Shown piece by piece: positions 1-7,300 of a stretch of DNA of 10,258 nt (position 1 is its first letter; each line of letters opens with the position of its first letter). The DNA comes from Gammaproteobacteria bacterium (GTDB lineage: Bacteria > Pseudomonadota > Gammaproteobacteria > Coxiellales > Coxiellaceae), in contig JAHZKQ010000094.1 in the NCBI GenBank assembly GCA_022600315.1, forward strand, positions 1 through 10,258. The letters run 5' to 3'. The translations under genes were made by a program, and so were the position numbers. The notes under the pieces were generated by a model. It was not told the origin of the DNA, did no database searches, and worked only from the letters and a program-made list of their open reading frames with translations.

Positions 1-276
1 GTTCAAGTTGTAAGTATTGCTAAGGTTGCAAGTGCAAAAATTAGTGATATTTATCTTACTTCGTTGGCAGGTGGCGATATTGCTGTTGTTAAAAATGCAC
101 AAGGTGATGTGGTTCCTAAAGCGGCAGTTTATCGTGTGTTATTGAAGCCGCTGCAAACCTTGCCGTTACTTCAGGTAACGCCAGGTAGAGTTGACATTAA
201 AGCACGCTCAGAGAGTTTTTTACATCACGCATATCGCTCAATAGCACAAGTTTTAGTGCGAGAGCTTGGGTTTTAA
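1..276 (+). CDS. C-terminal part of a probable M50-protease/HlyD-like membrane protein (partial)
   Basis: The reading frame is open from base 1 to the TAA at 274-276, so about 91 C-terminal residues are present and the start lies outside the window. The visible part contains a GGDIAVV...GDVVPKAAVYRVLL segment, then a PGRVDIKARSES stretch and the ending SIAQVLVRELGF. From memory, this order (a 'G.lVPe.avYrV' strand, a 'G.v.i....s' strand, then a terminal helix ending in an 'LVRE.GF'-like motif) is how large gammaproteobacterial M50 metallopeptidases with a HlyD-like periplasmic domain end. The catalytic HExxH region would be upstream and cannot be seen, so the family call is tentative. The gene converges on mvaB with a 43-base gap in which I see no convincing terminator. 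Confidence 0.5.
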   Translation, partial: VQVVSIAKVASAKISDIYLTSLAGGDIAVVKNAQGDVVPKAAVYRVLLKPLQTLPLLQVTPGRVDIKARSESFLHHAYRSIAQVLVRELGF

Positions 277-319
277 ATAACTTTAGTTTTGGAAATGTTT
301 TGCCAATTATAGAGTGATT

Positions 320-1219
320 TTATTTTGCCAGCATAGCCTCGGCAACATTAGAGCGAGTGGGTCGTTTTAGTTTTTGCATGATAAACTGGTCAATTTCGAT
401 GAGCCTATTTAAGTCTACACCGGTTTGAATGCCTAAGCCATTTAGCATGTACAACACATCTTCAGTGGCAACATTGCCGCTGGCGCCGCGCGCATAAGGA
501 CAGCCGCCAAGACCGGCAATGGATGCATCAATTGTATTAATGCCACATTCTAAGCTGGCATAAATATTGGCGAGTGCTTGGCCGTAAGTATTATGAAAAT
601 GTACGGCTAAATTTTCTAAAGGAATTTTTTTCGTTATGGCAGTAATTAATTGTTTGGTTTTTGCTGGGGTGCCAGCCCCAATAGTATCACCTAAGGAAAT
701 TTCATAGCAGCCCATTTCGAATAATGTCTGACTCACATCGACTACCGCATTGATATCAACCTCACCTTCATAAGGGCAGCCTAATATACAGGATACATAA
801 CCGCGCACATTAATCTTATTTTTTTTAGCCAGTTCAATAACGGTTTTTAGGCGCGCTAAACTTTCTTTAATGCTGCAATTGGTATTTTTTTGTGAAAAAC
901 TTTGGGAGGCGGCGGCAAAAACGGCAATATCTTTTATGCCAGTTTCAAGTGCGGCTTCAAAACCTTTTTGATTGGGGATTAATACCGGGTAACGTACGCC
1001 GTTGATGCGTTCAATGCCTTGCATTACCTTGCTGTGGTCGGCCATTTGTGGCACCCATTTAGGTGAAACAAAGCTGGTGGCTTCAATTACTTTTAATCCG
1101 GATTGCGATAGCTGGTTGATAAATTCAATTTTAGTTTTAGTGGGAATCGTGCTGGCTTCATTTTGCAAGCCGTCGCGCGGGCCAACTTCAACTAGGGTCA
1201 CTTGTTTGGGTAAATTCAA
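320..1219 (-). CDS. mvaB: Hydroxymethylglutaryl-CoA lyase
   Basis: Cleaves (S)-3-hydroxy-3-methylglutaryl-CoA to acetyl-CoA and acetoacetate, the last step of leucine degradation; cytosolic, TIM-barrel fold of the HMGL-like family. Numbering from the TTG start (299 residues, usual length), the expected active-site residues are present: R15 and D16 in GPRDGLQNE, E46 in EATSFVSPKW, H207 and H209 in AVHFHNTYG, C240 in the signature GLGGCPYARGASGN, and N249. These match human R41/D42/E72/H233/H235/C266/N275 with a constant offset. The frame also allows GTG two codons earlier (1223-1225), but the Shine-Dalgarno AAGGA is only 1 base from that GTG and 7 bases from the TTG, and MNLPKQVTLVEVGPRDG is the usual family N-terminus. 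It lies 56 bases downstream of mtaD on the same strand and is probably cotranscribed. No other leucine-pathway (liu) genes are in the window. Confidence 0.95.
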   Translation of the reverse strand: MNLPKQVTLVEVGPRDGLQNEASTIPTKTKIEFINQLSQSGLKVIEATSFVSPKWVPQMADHSKVMQGIERINGVRYPVLIPNQKGFEAALETGIKDIAVFAAASQSFSQKNTNCSIKESLARLKTVIELAKKNKINVRGYVSCILGCPYEGEVDINAVVDVSQTLFEMGCYEISLGDTIGAGTPAKTKQLITAITKKIPLENLAVHFHNTYGQALANIYASLECGINTIDASIAGLGGCPYARGASGNVATEDVLYMLNGLGIQTGVDLNRLIEIDQFIMQKLKRPTRSNVAEAMLAK

Positions 1220-1275
1220 ATGCACATCCTTGATTTGCTTGGTTGCTGCGATTTAACAATTATCTTTATATATTA

Positions 1276-2601
1276 TTACACCGTGCTTAATCCCACCACC
1301 TTTTCTTGCCATTCCTTAGCTTTGGTAACAATATTATCAATATTTAGCGTGGTGAGCTGCCCATCACGCAGTAGTTGTTTGCCTGCTACCCAAACGTGTT
1401 GCACTTGTTGGCGATTTACTGCATAAGCTAAATGTGAAGTAGGGCTGTAAATAGGCTGTGTTAAATAATGACCTAAATCGATAGCAATTATGTCGGCAGC
1501 TTTATTGATTTCTAAAGAACCGATTTCATTTTCCAGGCCTAAAGCTTTAGCACCGTTGATGGTAGCCATTTCAAGCGCAGTAGCTGCAGGTAATGCTTTA
1601 GGATCGCCGCTCACAGCTTTAGCAAGCATGGCAGCAGTTTGCAGTTCAGCAAACATATCTAAATCATTGTTGCTGGCAGCGCCATCGGTGCCTATGCAGA
1701 CATTAATTTTAGCCGTTAACATTTTATCGATGGGCGCAAAGCCACTGGCAAGTTTTAGGTTTGACTCGGGGCAATGTACAACGTGAGTTCCGGTGTCGGC
1801 CAGTAATTTAATTTCCTTATCGCTCACATGCACGGTGTGCACGCTAATAAAATTTGGGCCTAATAAACTTAAATCATGCAGTCGTTGCAAGGGGTTTTTG
1901 CCGCATTTTTCTTGTTCTTGTTGTAATTCAAACTGAGTTTCATGCATATGCACATGAATTTTTAAACCGTGTTCATCGGCCAGCTTTTTCACCTCAATAA
2001 AACTTTCATCGCTTACAGTATAAGGTGCATGTGGTGCCATTACCCAGCGAATTAAATCGTGCTTTGGCCCGTGTTTTAAAGTATGTTCGGCCTTTTGGAA
2101 ATATTCAGTTTCATCTTTCGCCCATTGGGTTGGAATACTAAAAGCCATTAAGCCGACGTTGGCGCGCATACCGGTTTCAATCGCCGCATTAGCAATCACA
2201 TCAGGATAAAAATAATGATCATTAAAGCAGGTGGTGCCGCCCCGAATCATTTCTGCCATTGCTAACAGGCTGCCATCATGTACGGAATGTTCATTGATAA
2301 TGGCCTGTTCGGCTGGCCAAATATGGTTTTGAAGCCAATCCATTAGATCAAGATCATCGGCCAACCCTCTGAATAGATTCATGGGAATGTGAGTGTGTGT
2401 GTTAACCAGGCCTGGCATCAAGACATGATTGTTTAGATGTTGCTCTTGCTGCGCCTGGTAATGCTTTTTGGCCTCGTTTATTGGTAATACCGCTTTGATT
2501 CGCCCAGCTTGAATTACTACGGCGTGATCATTTAAGACCTGATTGTTAGGGGCAATGGGCAGCACCCAGCTGGCGCTAATGATAAGATCGACCGATTCCA
2601 T
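1276..2601 (-). CDS. mtaD: 5'-methylthioadenosine/S-adenosylhomocysteine deaminase (TRZ/ATZ amidohydrolase)
   Basis: Metal-dependent cytosolic deaminase of the amidohydrolase superfamily, predicted to convert methylthioadenosine and/or S-adenosylhomocysteine to the inosine analogues during sulfur-nucleoside salvage. The 441-residue protein shows the small beta-sandwich at both ends around a TIM barrel. Metal and substrate residues are visible: H69 and H71 in NTHTHIPMNL, H191 in APHAPYT, H218 and E221 in HVHMHET, H255 in SVHTVHV, and D306 in GTDGAASNNDLDMF. The ATG at 2599-2601 is chosen over an upstream start at 2664 because AAAAGGA lies about 9 bases before it and the family N-terminus begins near VDLIISASWVLPIAP. 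It diverges from gyrA across 117 bases. In Pseudomonas the orthologue (PA3170) also sits beside gyrA with mtnA between them; mtnA is absent here. Family certain; exact substrate (MTA, SAH or another purine) is inferred from context. Confidence 0.85.
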   Translation of the reverse strand: MESVDLIISASWVLPIAPNNQVLNDHAVVIQAGRIKAVLPINEAKKHYQAQQEQHLNNHVLMPGLVNTHTHIPMNLFRGLADDLDLMDWLQNHIWPAEQAIINEHSVHDGSLLAMAEMIRGGTTCFNDHYFYPDVIANAAIETGMRANVGLMAFSIPTQWAKDETEYFQKAEHTLKHGPKHDLIRWVMAPHAPYTVSDESFIEVKKLADEHGLKIHVHMHETQFELQQEQEKCGKNPLQRLHDLSLLGPNFISVHTVHVSDKEIKLLADTGTHVVHCPESNLKLASGFAPIDKMLTAKINVCIGTDGAASNNDLDMFAELQTAAMLAKAVSGDPKALPAATALEMATINGAKALGLENEIGSLEINKAADIIAIDLGHYLTQPIYSPTSHLAYAVNRQQVQHVWVAGKQLLRDGQLTTLNIDNIVTKAKEWQEKVVGLSTV

Positions 2602-2673
2602 CTGGCAGTTCCTTTTAAGCTGTAAAAAACGCTTATAGTACAGCGAATTGTCTAGTCTTACCACCTATAAATA

Positions 2674-2682
2674 TGCTACAAT
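2674..2682 (+). promoter_or_regulatory. Candidate extended -10 promoter of gyrA-serC
   Basis: TGCTACAAT has the extended -10 arrangement TGn followed by TACAAT (5 of 6 to TATAAT). Transcription would start near 2689, leaving about 30 bases of leader before the gyrA ATG. There is no good -35 hexamer at 16-18 bases; the nearest TTG-containing hexamer, TTGTCT at 2648-2653, is 23 bases away. A weak -35 with a dominant -10 element would fit the known supercoiling-sensitive behaviour of gyrase promoters, but that link is inference. Confidence 0.4.
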
Positions 2683-2718
2683 TTCGCTCTTTGTGAAGAC
2701 CCAAATTGAGGAACCAAG

Positions 2719-5259
2719 ATGGCACAGTTGGCCAAAGAAATTAACGAGATAAATATCGAAGAAGAGTTAAAGCAGTCGTATCTAGATTATGCGATGAGCG
2801 TGATTATCGGTCGGGCTTTGCCGGATGTGCGCGACGGTTTAAAACCAGTGCATCGCCGGGTGTTATATGCGATGAGTGAACTTGGCAATGATTGGAATAA
2901 GCCTTATAAAAAATCTGCGCGTATTGTCGGTGATGTGATTGGTAAATACCATCCGCATGGTGATTCTGCAGTCTACGATACGATTGTTCGTATGGCGCAG
3001 CCATTTAGTTTGCGTTACATGTTAGTCGATGGTCAAGGTAACTTTGGTTCGGTGGATGGCGATGCCCCAGCGGCCATGCGTTATACCGAGATTCGTATGT
3101 CGAAATTTGCGCATGCAATGCTAACCGATCTTGAAAAATCCACCGTTGACTTTGTCCCTAATTACGATGAGTCTGAAATGGCGCCGGTGGTATTACCAGC
3201 GCGAATCCCTAATTTATTGGTCAACGGTTCGGCCGGTATTGCCGTAGGTATGGCGACTAACATTCCGCCGCATAATTTATCTGAAATTATTAACGCTTGC
3301 TTAGCACTAATTGAAAATCCTGCCATCGAGTTAAATGAATTAATGCAGCATGTGCCAGGGCCTGATTTTCCAACTGCGGCGATTATTAATGGTCGTGGTG
3401 GTATTGTGCAAGCCTATAAAACCGGACGTGGTCGTATTTATTTGCGTTCTCGCACTGAAATTGAAACCGATGAGAAATCTGGCAGATCAAAAATCATTGT
3501 TAGTGAATTACCTTTTCAAGTTAATAAGGCCCGTTTACTAGAAAAGATTGCTGAGTTAGTGCGCGATAAGCGCATTGAGGGCATTAGTGGCTTACGTGAT
3601 GAGTCTGATAAACGCGGCATGCGCATGGTGATTGAAATCAAGCGCGATGCTAACCCGCAAATTGTCTTAAATAATCTTTACACTCAAACGCAACTGCAAA
3701 CGGTATTTGGCATTAATATGGTAGCCTTAGATCACGGCCAGCCCAAGATTTTGAATTTAAAACAAGTCTTGGAAGCTTTTCTGCAGCATCGACGCGAAGT
3801 GGTCACGAGGCGAACCTTATTTGAATTACGCAAAGCACGTGAGCGTGCACATACTTTGGAAGGTTTAGCAATTGCCTTAGCGAATATCGACGCAGTGATT
3901 GCGCTAATTAAAGCACATAAAACGCCTGCCGAAGCTAAAGTTGCTTTATTGGCAAAGGCTTGGGAGCAGGGCAGTGTTAAAGCCTTGCTGGATAAAACCG
4001 GCAGTGATACTCGGCCAGAAGACCTAGAAGACCAATACGGATTGAACGATAATAAATATTGTTTATCACCCCGGCAAGCGCAAGCAATTTTAGAATTACG
4101 CTTGCATCGCTTAACAGGTTTAGAAATTGAAAAAATTCATAGCGAATATCAAGATATTATTATCGCGATTGCCGCCTTGTTGAAAATATTGGCTGAACCG
4201 GATGAATTGCATCGAGTGATTCGCGAAGAGTTAAACGAAGATAAAGCGCGCTTTGGCGATGAACGGCGTACTGAAATTATCGATAGCAAGCAAGATTTAA
4301 CTCACGAAGATTTAATTACCGAAGAAGATATGGTAGTGACTTTATCGCAGCAAGGTTATATTAAATCACAATCCTTAGATAGTTATCAGGCGCAGCATCG
4401 TGGCGGTCGAGGTAAAGCGGCAACCACGGTTAAAGAACAAGATTTTGTGAAGCGTTTGTTAGTGGCGCATTCACACGATACGATTTTATGCTTTTCAACC
4501 GCCGGTAAAGTGTATTGGCTGAAGACTTATCAGGTGCCAACCGGGGGCCGCACTGCAAAGGGACGGCCAGTTATTAATTTATTGCCAATTGCTAAAGACG
4601 AACAGATCTCAACAATTTTACCGTTAACTGATTTTGACGATCATCATTATGTCTTTATGGCTACCCAAAAAGGAACGGTGAAAAAAGTACCGGTGACTGA
4701 ATTTGTTAGACCGCGTAGTGCGGGTAAGATCGCCATTGAATTACCTGAAGGTGATCGTTTAATTGGTGCGGATATTACTGATGGCGAATCGGATATTATG
4801 CTGCTCAGTGATGCGGGTAAGGCAATTCGCTTTAGTGAAAATGAAGTGCGTCCAATGGGGCGTAGTGCACGTGGTGTGCGTGGCATTAAATTATCTGCTG
4901 AGCAAAAAGTTATTTCTTTAATGCTAGTTAAAGATGATACTACTATTTTGTGCGCCACTGAAAACGGTTATGGTCAGCGTACTGCATTAGAAGCTTATCG
5001 CCCAATTGGCCGCGGTGGTCAAGGAGTGAGAGCGATTCAAGTGAATGCGCGTAATGGTAAAGTGGTTGAGGCGACGCCGGTTTATTTTGATGATGAAATT
5101 TTATTAATTACCAATCGCGGTACAATGGTGCGCATGCCGGCAAATGAAATCTCAGTGATTGGTCGTAATACTCAAGGCGTGCGATTAACGCGCGTTAGTG
5201 AAGGTGAGAAAGTGGTTGGCATCGAAAGAGTTGCGGCCATGGTTGATGAGAGCGTCTAG
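2719..5259 (+). CDS. gyrA: DNA gyrase subunit A
   Basis: Breakage-reunion subunit of the A2B2 type II topoisomerase that introduces negative supercoils. The 846-residue protein has the winged-helix core, with the catalytic tyrosine Y122 in AAMRYTE. The quinolone-resistance region PHGDSAVYD carries the sensitive-type S83 and D87 in E. coli numbering, which coincides exactly here. The C-terminal beta-pinwheel begins around residue 530. It contains the GyrA box at 559-565, read as QHRGGRG rather than the usual Q(R/K)RGG(R/K)G, and then the repeated GxxxR..GxxxRG blades. The protein ends soon after the last blade (VAAMVDESV), so the acidic tail of E. coli GyrA (875 residues) is essentially missing. 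GAGGA at 2708-2712 is a good Shine-Dalgarno 6 bases before the ATG. serC follows after one base. Confidence 0.99.
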   Translation: MAQLAKEINEINIEEELKQSYLDYAMSVIIGRALPDVRDGLKPVHRRVLYAMSELGNDWNKPYKKSARIVGDVIGKYHPHGDSAVYDTIVRMAQPFSLRYMLVDGQGNFGSVDGDAPAAMRYTEIRMSKFAHAMLTDLEKSTVDFVPNYDESEMAPVVLPARIPNLLVNGSAGIAVGMATNIPPHNLSEIINACLALIENPAIELNELMQHVPGPDFPTAAIINGRGGIVQAYKTGRGRIYLRSRTEIETDEKSGRSKIIVSELPFQVNKARLLEKIAELVRDKRIEGISGLRDESDKRGMRMVIEIKRDANPQIVLNNLYTQTQLQTVFGINMVALDHGQPKILNLKQVLEAFLQHRREVVTRRTLFELRKARERAHTLEGLAIALANIDAVIALIKAHKTPAEAKVALLAKAWEQGSVKALLDKTGSDTRPEDLEDQYGLNDNKYCLSPRQAQAILELRLHRLTGLEIEKIHSEYQDIIIAIAALLKILAEPDELHRVIREELNEDKARFGDERRTEIIDSKQDLTHEDLITEEDMVVTLSQQGYIKSQSLDSYQAQHRGGRGKAATTVKEQDFVKRLLVAHSHDTILCFSTAGKVYWLKTYQVPTGGRTAKGRPVINLLPIAKDEQISTILPLTDFDDHHYVFMATQKGTVKKVPVTEFVRPRSAGKIAIELPEGDRLIGADITDGESDIMLLSDAGKAIRFSENEVRPMGRSARGVRGIKLSAEQKVISLMLVKDDTTILCATENGYGQRTALEAYRPIGRGGQGVRAIQVNARNGKVVEATPVYFDDEILLITNRGTMVRMPANEISVIGRNTQGVRLTRVSEGEKVVGIERVAAMVDESV

Positions 5260-5260
5260 T

Positions 5261-6346
5261 ATGTCACGAATTTATAATTTTAGCGCAGGGCCTGCGATGT
5301 TGCCAACTGAGGTAATGCAGCAAGTGCAAACGGAACTGCTTGATTGGCAGGGTTTAGGCGCATCAGTCATGGAGGTTTCACATCGCAGCAAAGAGTTTAT
5401 TGCTTTAGCTGAAAAAGTTGAGCAAGAGCTTCGGGATTTATTAGGCATTCCCAACAATTATAAAGTGTTATTTTTACACGGTGGTGCGCAAGCCCAATTT
5501 TCCATGATTCCAATGCATTTCTTAACTGAATCAGGTTATGCGGCGATGGCAAAAACTGGTTTGTGGAGCAAGATTGCGGTTGCTGAAGCGGAGCGTTTTG
5601 GTGCAGTTAAAACTGTTGTCGATGTTGCAGTTGCCGGCTCTAAAAAAATTCCTGATCAATCAAGCTGGGAAAATTATAATGATGCCGATTATTTGTATTA
5701 TTGTGATAATGAAACCGTGCATGGTTTGGAATTTAATAAAGTGCCAGATTCTAAAGACGTGCCATTAGTTTGTGATATGTCGTCCAATATTTTAACTCGT
5801 CCGATAGATATTAACCGTTTCGGTTTAATTTTCGCTTGTGCACAAAAAAATATGGGGCCCTCTGGTCTATGTGTGGTAATTATTCGTGATGATTTAATTG
5901 AAAAATCACCAGTGCAAACTATTCCTCGTATTTTTAATTATAAATTGCAAGCTGAAAAGCAATCGATGTTAAATACTCCGGCAACTTTTCCATGGTATGT
6001 ATTAGGTTTGGTATGCGAATGGGTGAAAAAACAAGGTGGAATTGAAAAAATGCATCAGTTAGCTCAGCAAAGATCGAGCGTATTATACGAGTTAATTGAT
6101 CAATCTGATTTTTACAATAATTCAATTGTTGCCGAGAATCGATCGCGCATTAATGTGGCATTTAATTTAAAAGACGAAAGCTTAAATCAACAGTTTTTAG
6201 ATGCCGCCAAAGCGCAAGGCTTGATGGGCTTGAAAGGTCATCGAGCGGTTGGTGGTATGCGCGCTAGTATGTATAACTCAATGCCGCTTGATGGTGCCAA
6301 AAAACTTCATGACTTTATGATAGAGTTTGCTGAGCAGGTTGGTTAG
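5261..6346 (+). CDS. serC: Phosphoserine aminotransferase
   Basis: PLP-dependent class V aminotransferase that converts 3-phosphohydroxypyruvate plus glutamate to O-phosphoserine in serine synthesis. It also acts on the phosphohydroxythreonine precursor in DXP-dependent pyridoxal phosphate synthesis. The 361 residues match E. coli (362). Visible landmarks are the N-terminal IYNFSAGPAMLP, R42 in SHRSKEF, the GGAQAQF loop at 74-80, W102, D172 in CDMSSN, the PLP lysine K196 in CAQKNMGPSG, and H327/R328 with R334 in GHRAVGGMRASMYN. The ATG at 5261 is one base past the gyrA stop; an in-frame ATG at 5198 inside gyrA would add 21 residues foreign to the family and is rejected. GAGAG about 8 bases upstream lies inside the last gyrA codons, so translational coupling to gyrA is likely. 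The gyrA-serC order is also known from Pseudomonas. Its last 32 bases overlap csiV tail to tail. Confidence 0.98.
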   Translation: MSRIYNFSAGPAMLPTEVMQQVQTELLDWQGLGASVMEVSHRSKEFIALAEKVEQELRDLLGIPNNYKVLFLHGGAQAQFSMIPMHFLTESGYAAMAKTGLWSKIAVAEAERFGAVKTVVDVAVAGSKKIPDQSSWENYNDADYLYYCDNETVHGLEFNKVPDSKDVPLVCDMSSNILTRPIDINRFGLIFACAQKNMGPSGLCVVIIRDDLIEKSPVQTIPRIFNYKLQAEKQSMLNTPATFPWYVLGLVCEWVKKQGGIEKMHQLAQQRSSVLYELIDQSDFYNNSIVAENRSRINVAFNLKDESLNQQFLDAAKAQGLMGLKGHRAVGGMRASMYNSMPLDGAKKLHDFMIEFAEQVG

Positions 6347-7007
6347 TCGTATCTGGCAAACGAATAATCTTAACCAAGATTCCATAGACTGGATTATCCA
6401 AGTAATTTAGTACACCGCTGCGGGTTCGACGTTGTTGCAAGATATGGTAATAGGCGAATTTATAAAAATTATCAGCATTAAAATTCGCATCATTTTGTTG
6501 CAATATATCTACCGGTTCCGCAGTCCATAAATTAAAACTTAAGTTAAAATAGCGATGGAGTTGGATGGCGAGACTGCCATTTAGCTGCCAAACTAATTTA
6601 GGGTCAAAGGGTTGATTGCGATAAATATCAGCACCGAGTAGTTCGCCACTGGCGCTGTAGACTTTACCGCCATAAAGGTGAATAACTTGGCGGCTTTGTA
6701 ATTGGCTGGCTGTTTGCTGCCAAGCTAAGTGAAGCAGTACTGGCTGCTTGAGTTGGGTTACTATTTTTTGGCTGGCTGTATTGAGTTGTAATTTTGTGGG
6801 TGCCAGTACGCTGATAAGTTCAGCGTGATTATCTAGATTGATCTTGCCAGGTTGAATTAGCCACTCAGAATTCAGCAAGTTAGCTTGGTTGATCCGTGAA
6901 AAAACCACGAGTTCAACTTGATACAGACGTTCGGCAAAGGCATTGCTTAACAGGCCAAGGCCTATTAATAGGAGTAATAGAGACCAGAGCCGATGAAATT
7001 TTGACAT
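6315..7007 (-). CDS. csiV: CsiV family periplasmic protein (peptidoglycan-synthesis regulator)
   Basis: Predicted periplasmic protein of the CsiV family. In Vibrio cholerae, CsiV binds peptidoglycan and acts through LpoA to activate the PBP1A synthase. The 230-residue protein starts with a clear signal peptide: a basic n-region, the hydrophobic run LWSLLLLLIGLGLL, and the likely cleavage site AFA/E after residue 25. The mature part opens with YQVELVVFSR (29-38), typical of the family. It ends with the RRTRSGVLNYLDNPVYGILVKI block (193-214), matching the family's conserved 'RRxRSGELHYLDHPLxGVLV' region. AAGGGGA on the minus strand precedes the ATG at 7005-7007 with about 8 bases' spacing. No lpoA or mrcA is in the window, so the family is well supported but the function is transferred. 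The stop lies inside serC, which is convergent. Confidence 0.85.
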   Translation of the reverse strand: MSKFHRLWSLLLLLIGLGLLSNAFAERLYQVELVVFSRINQANLLNSEWLIQPGKINLDNHAELISVLAPTKLQLNTASQKIVTQLKQPVLLHLAWQQTASQLQSRQVIHLYGGKVYSASGELLGADIYRNQPFDPKLVWQLNGSLAIQLHRYFNLSFNLWTAEPVDILQQNDANFNADNFYKFAYYHILQQRRTRSGVLNYLDNPVYGILVKIIRLPDTTNQPAQQTLS

Positions 7008-7041
7008 GCTTCAGTTCCCCTTAAGGTAACAATAAAGCCTA

Positions 7042-7071
7042 TTTATATCAGTCTGCTACCCCTGTTGACAA
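7042..7071 (-). promoter_or_regulatory. Predicted sigma-70 promoter of csiV
   Basis: Read on the minus strand, TTGTCA (7066-7071, 5 of 6 to consensus) is followed after 18 bases by TATAAA (7042-7047, 5 of 6). Transcription would start near 7035, giving a leader of about 28 bases to the csiV ATG with its Shine-Dalgarno inside. The -35 box overlaps the -35 box of the opposite-facing promoter by five bases. Confidence 0.55.
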
Positions 7072-7093
7072 GGTATAAATGAATCGGTATCGT
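7065..7093 (+). promoter_or_regulatory. Predicted sigma-70 promoter of the transporter pair
   Basis: A perfect TTGACA at 7065-7070 is followed after exactly 17 bases by TATCGT (7088-7093, 4 of 6). Transcription would start near 7100 and give a leader of about 200 bases before the first transporter. The weak -10 suggests either modest strength or dependence on an activator. The -35 is nearly a palindrome (TTGACAA/TTGTCAA) and is shared with the csiV promoter. Confidence 0.45.
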
Positions 7094-7099
7094 GATAAG

Positions 7100-7300
7100 C
7101 TGATTTTCGAAATTATGTGGATTTTGCCGTGCAACTTATGGGGTGGAGACAATTTTTTTCCTTATCCATCAGGCCAGTAGTGGTCTGCCACATTGTTATT
7201 GCCCGAGTTATTAGCCGGCTCTAGTGTGTAGATTGTTTTCACTCTAGAGCCGGTAAGTTAAAAACAATACTAATACTATTAATAACAATGGGCAAATTCA
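7100..7300 (+). promoter_or_regulatory. Structured 5' leader of the transporter operon
   Basis: This non-coding stretch holds no open reading frame of note. It contains a pyrimidine-rich run at 7152-7160. A small hairpin follows, AGGCCA (7171-7176) with loop GTAG and TGGTCT (7181-7186), pairing with one G-U. Next comes a strong hairpin at 7215-7253, enclosed by a 10-base inverted repeat at 7191-7200/7281-7290. The rightmost arm runs into GGGCAA at 7290-7295, just before the GTG start at 7301. The leader is long and structured for a bacterial transporter gene, so a cis-acting RNA control element is plausible. I recognise no named riboswitch class in it. Confidence 0.4.
7191..7290. repeat. Nested inverted repeat, 100 bases
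   Basis: Outer arms CATTGTTATT (7191-7200) and AATAACAATG (7281-7290) are perfect reverse complements. Inner arms CCGGCTCTAG (7215-7224) and CTAGAGCCGG (7244-7253) are also perfect. The inner stem continues past one T-T mismatch with GTG (7226-7228) pairing to CAC (7240-7242), leaving an 11-base loop. No run of T follows either side, so it is not a standard terminator. Terminal repeats could suggest a MITE, but no flanking target duplication is visible. Confidence 0.7.

Noticed and set aside
277..319. Terminator between the two convergent genes
   Set aside because: Only a four-base TTGG/CCAA pairing is present, without a T tract.
2602..2664. Longer mtaD N-terminus from an ATG at 2664
   Set aside because: The extra 21 residues are unlike the family, cross the promoter region, and the internal ATG has the good Shine-Dalgarno.
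2666..2671. TATAAA as the gyrA -10 box
   Set aside because: No -35-like hexamer lies 16-18 bases upstream; the extended TGCTACAAT nearby is better placed relative to the start.
4647..4958. 103-codon antisense frame inside gyrA
   Set aside because: It lies entirely opposite well-conserved gyrA codons, its composition is a reverse reading of gyrA, and no Shine-Dalgarno is evident.
6339..6377. TTGGTTA/TAACCAA inverted repeat as a serC or csiV terminator
   Set aside because: The stem is seven bases with a 25-base loop and no T run on either side.
7215..7253. CCGGCTCTAG hairpin as an intrinsic terminator
   Set aside because: No T run follows it on either strand, and no gene ends toward it; both neighbours start from this region.
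7191..7290. MITE or small transposable element
   Set aside because: The 10-base terminal inverted repeats are suggestive, but flanking bases show no target-site duplication and a second copy is not in the window. A genome search for further copies would decide.
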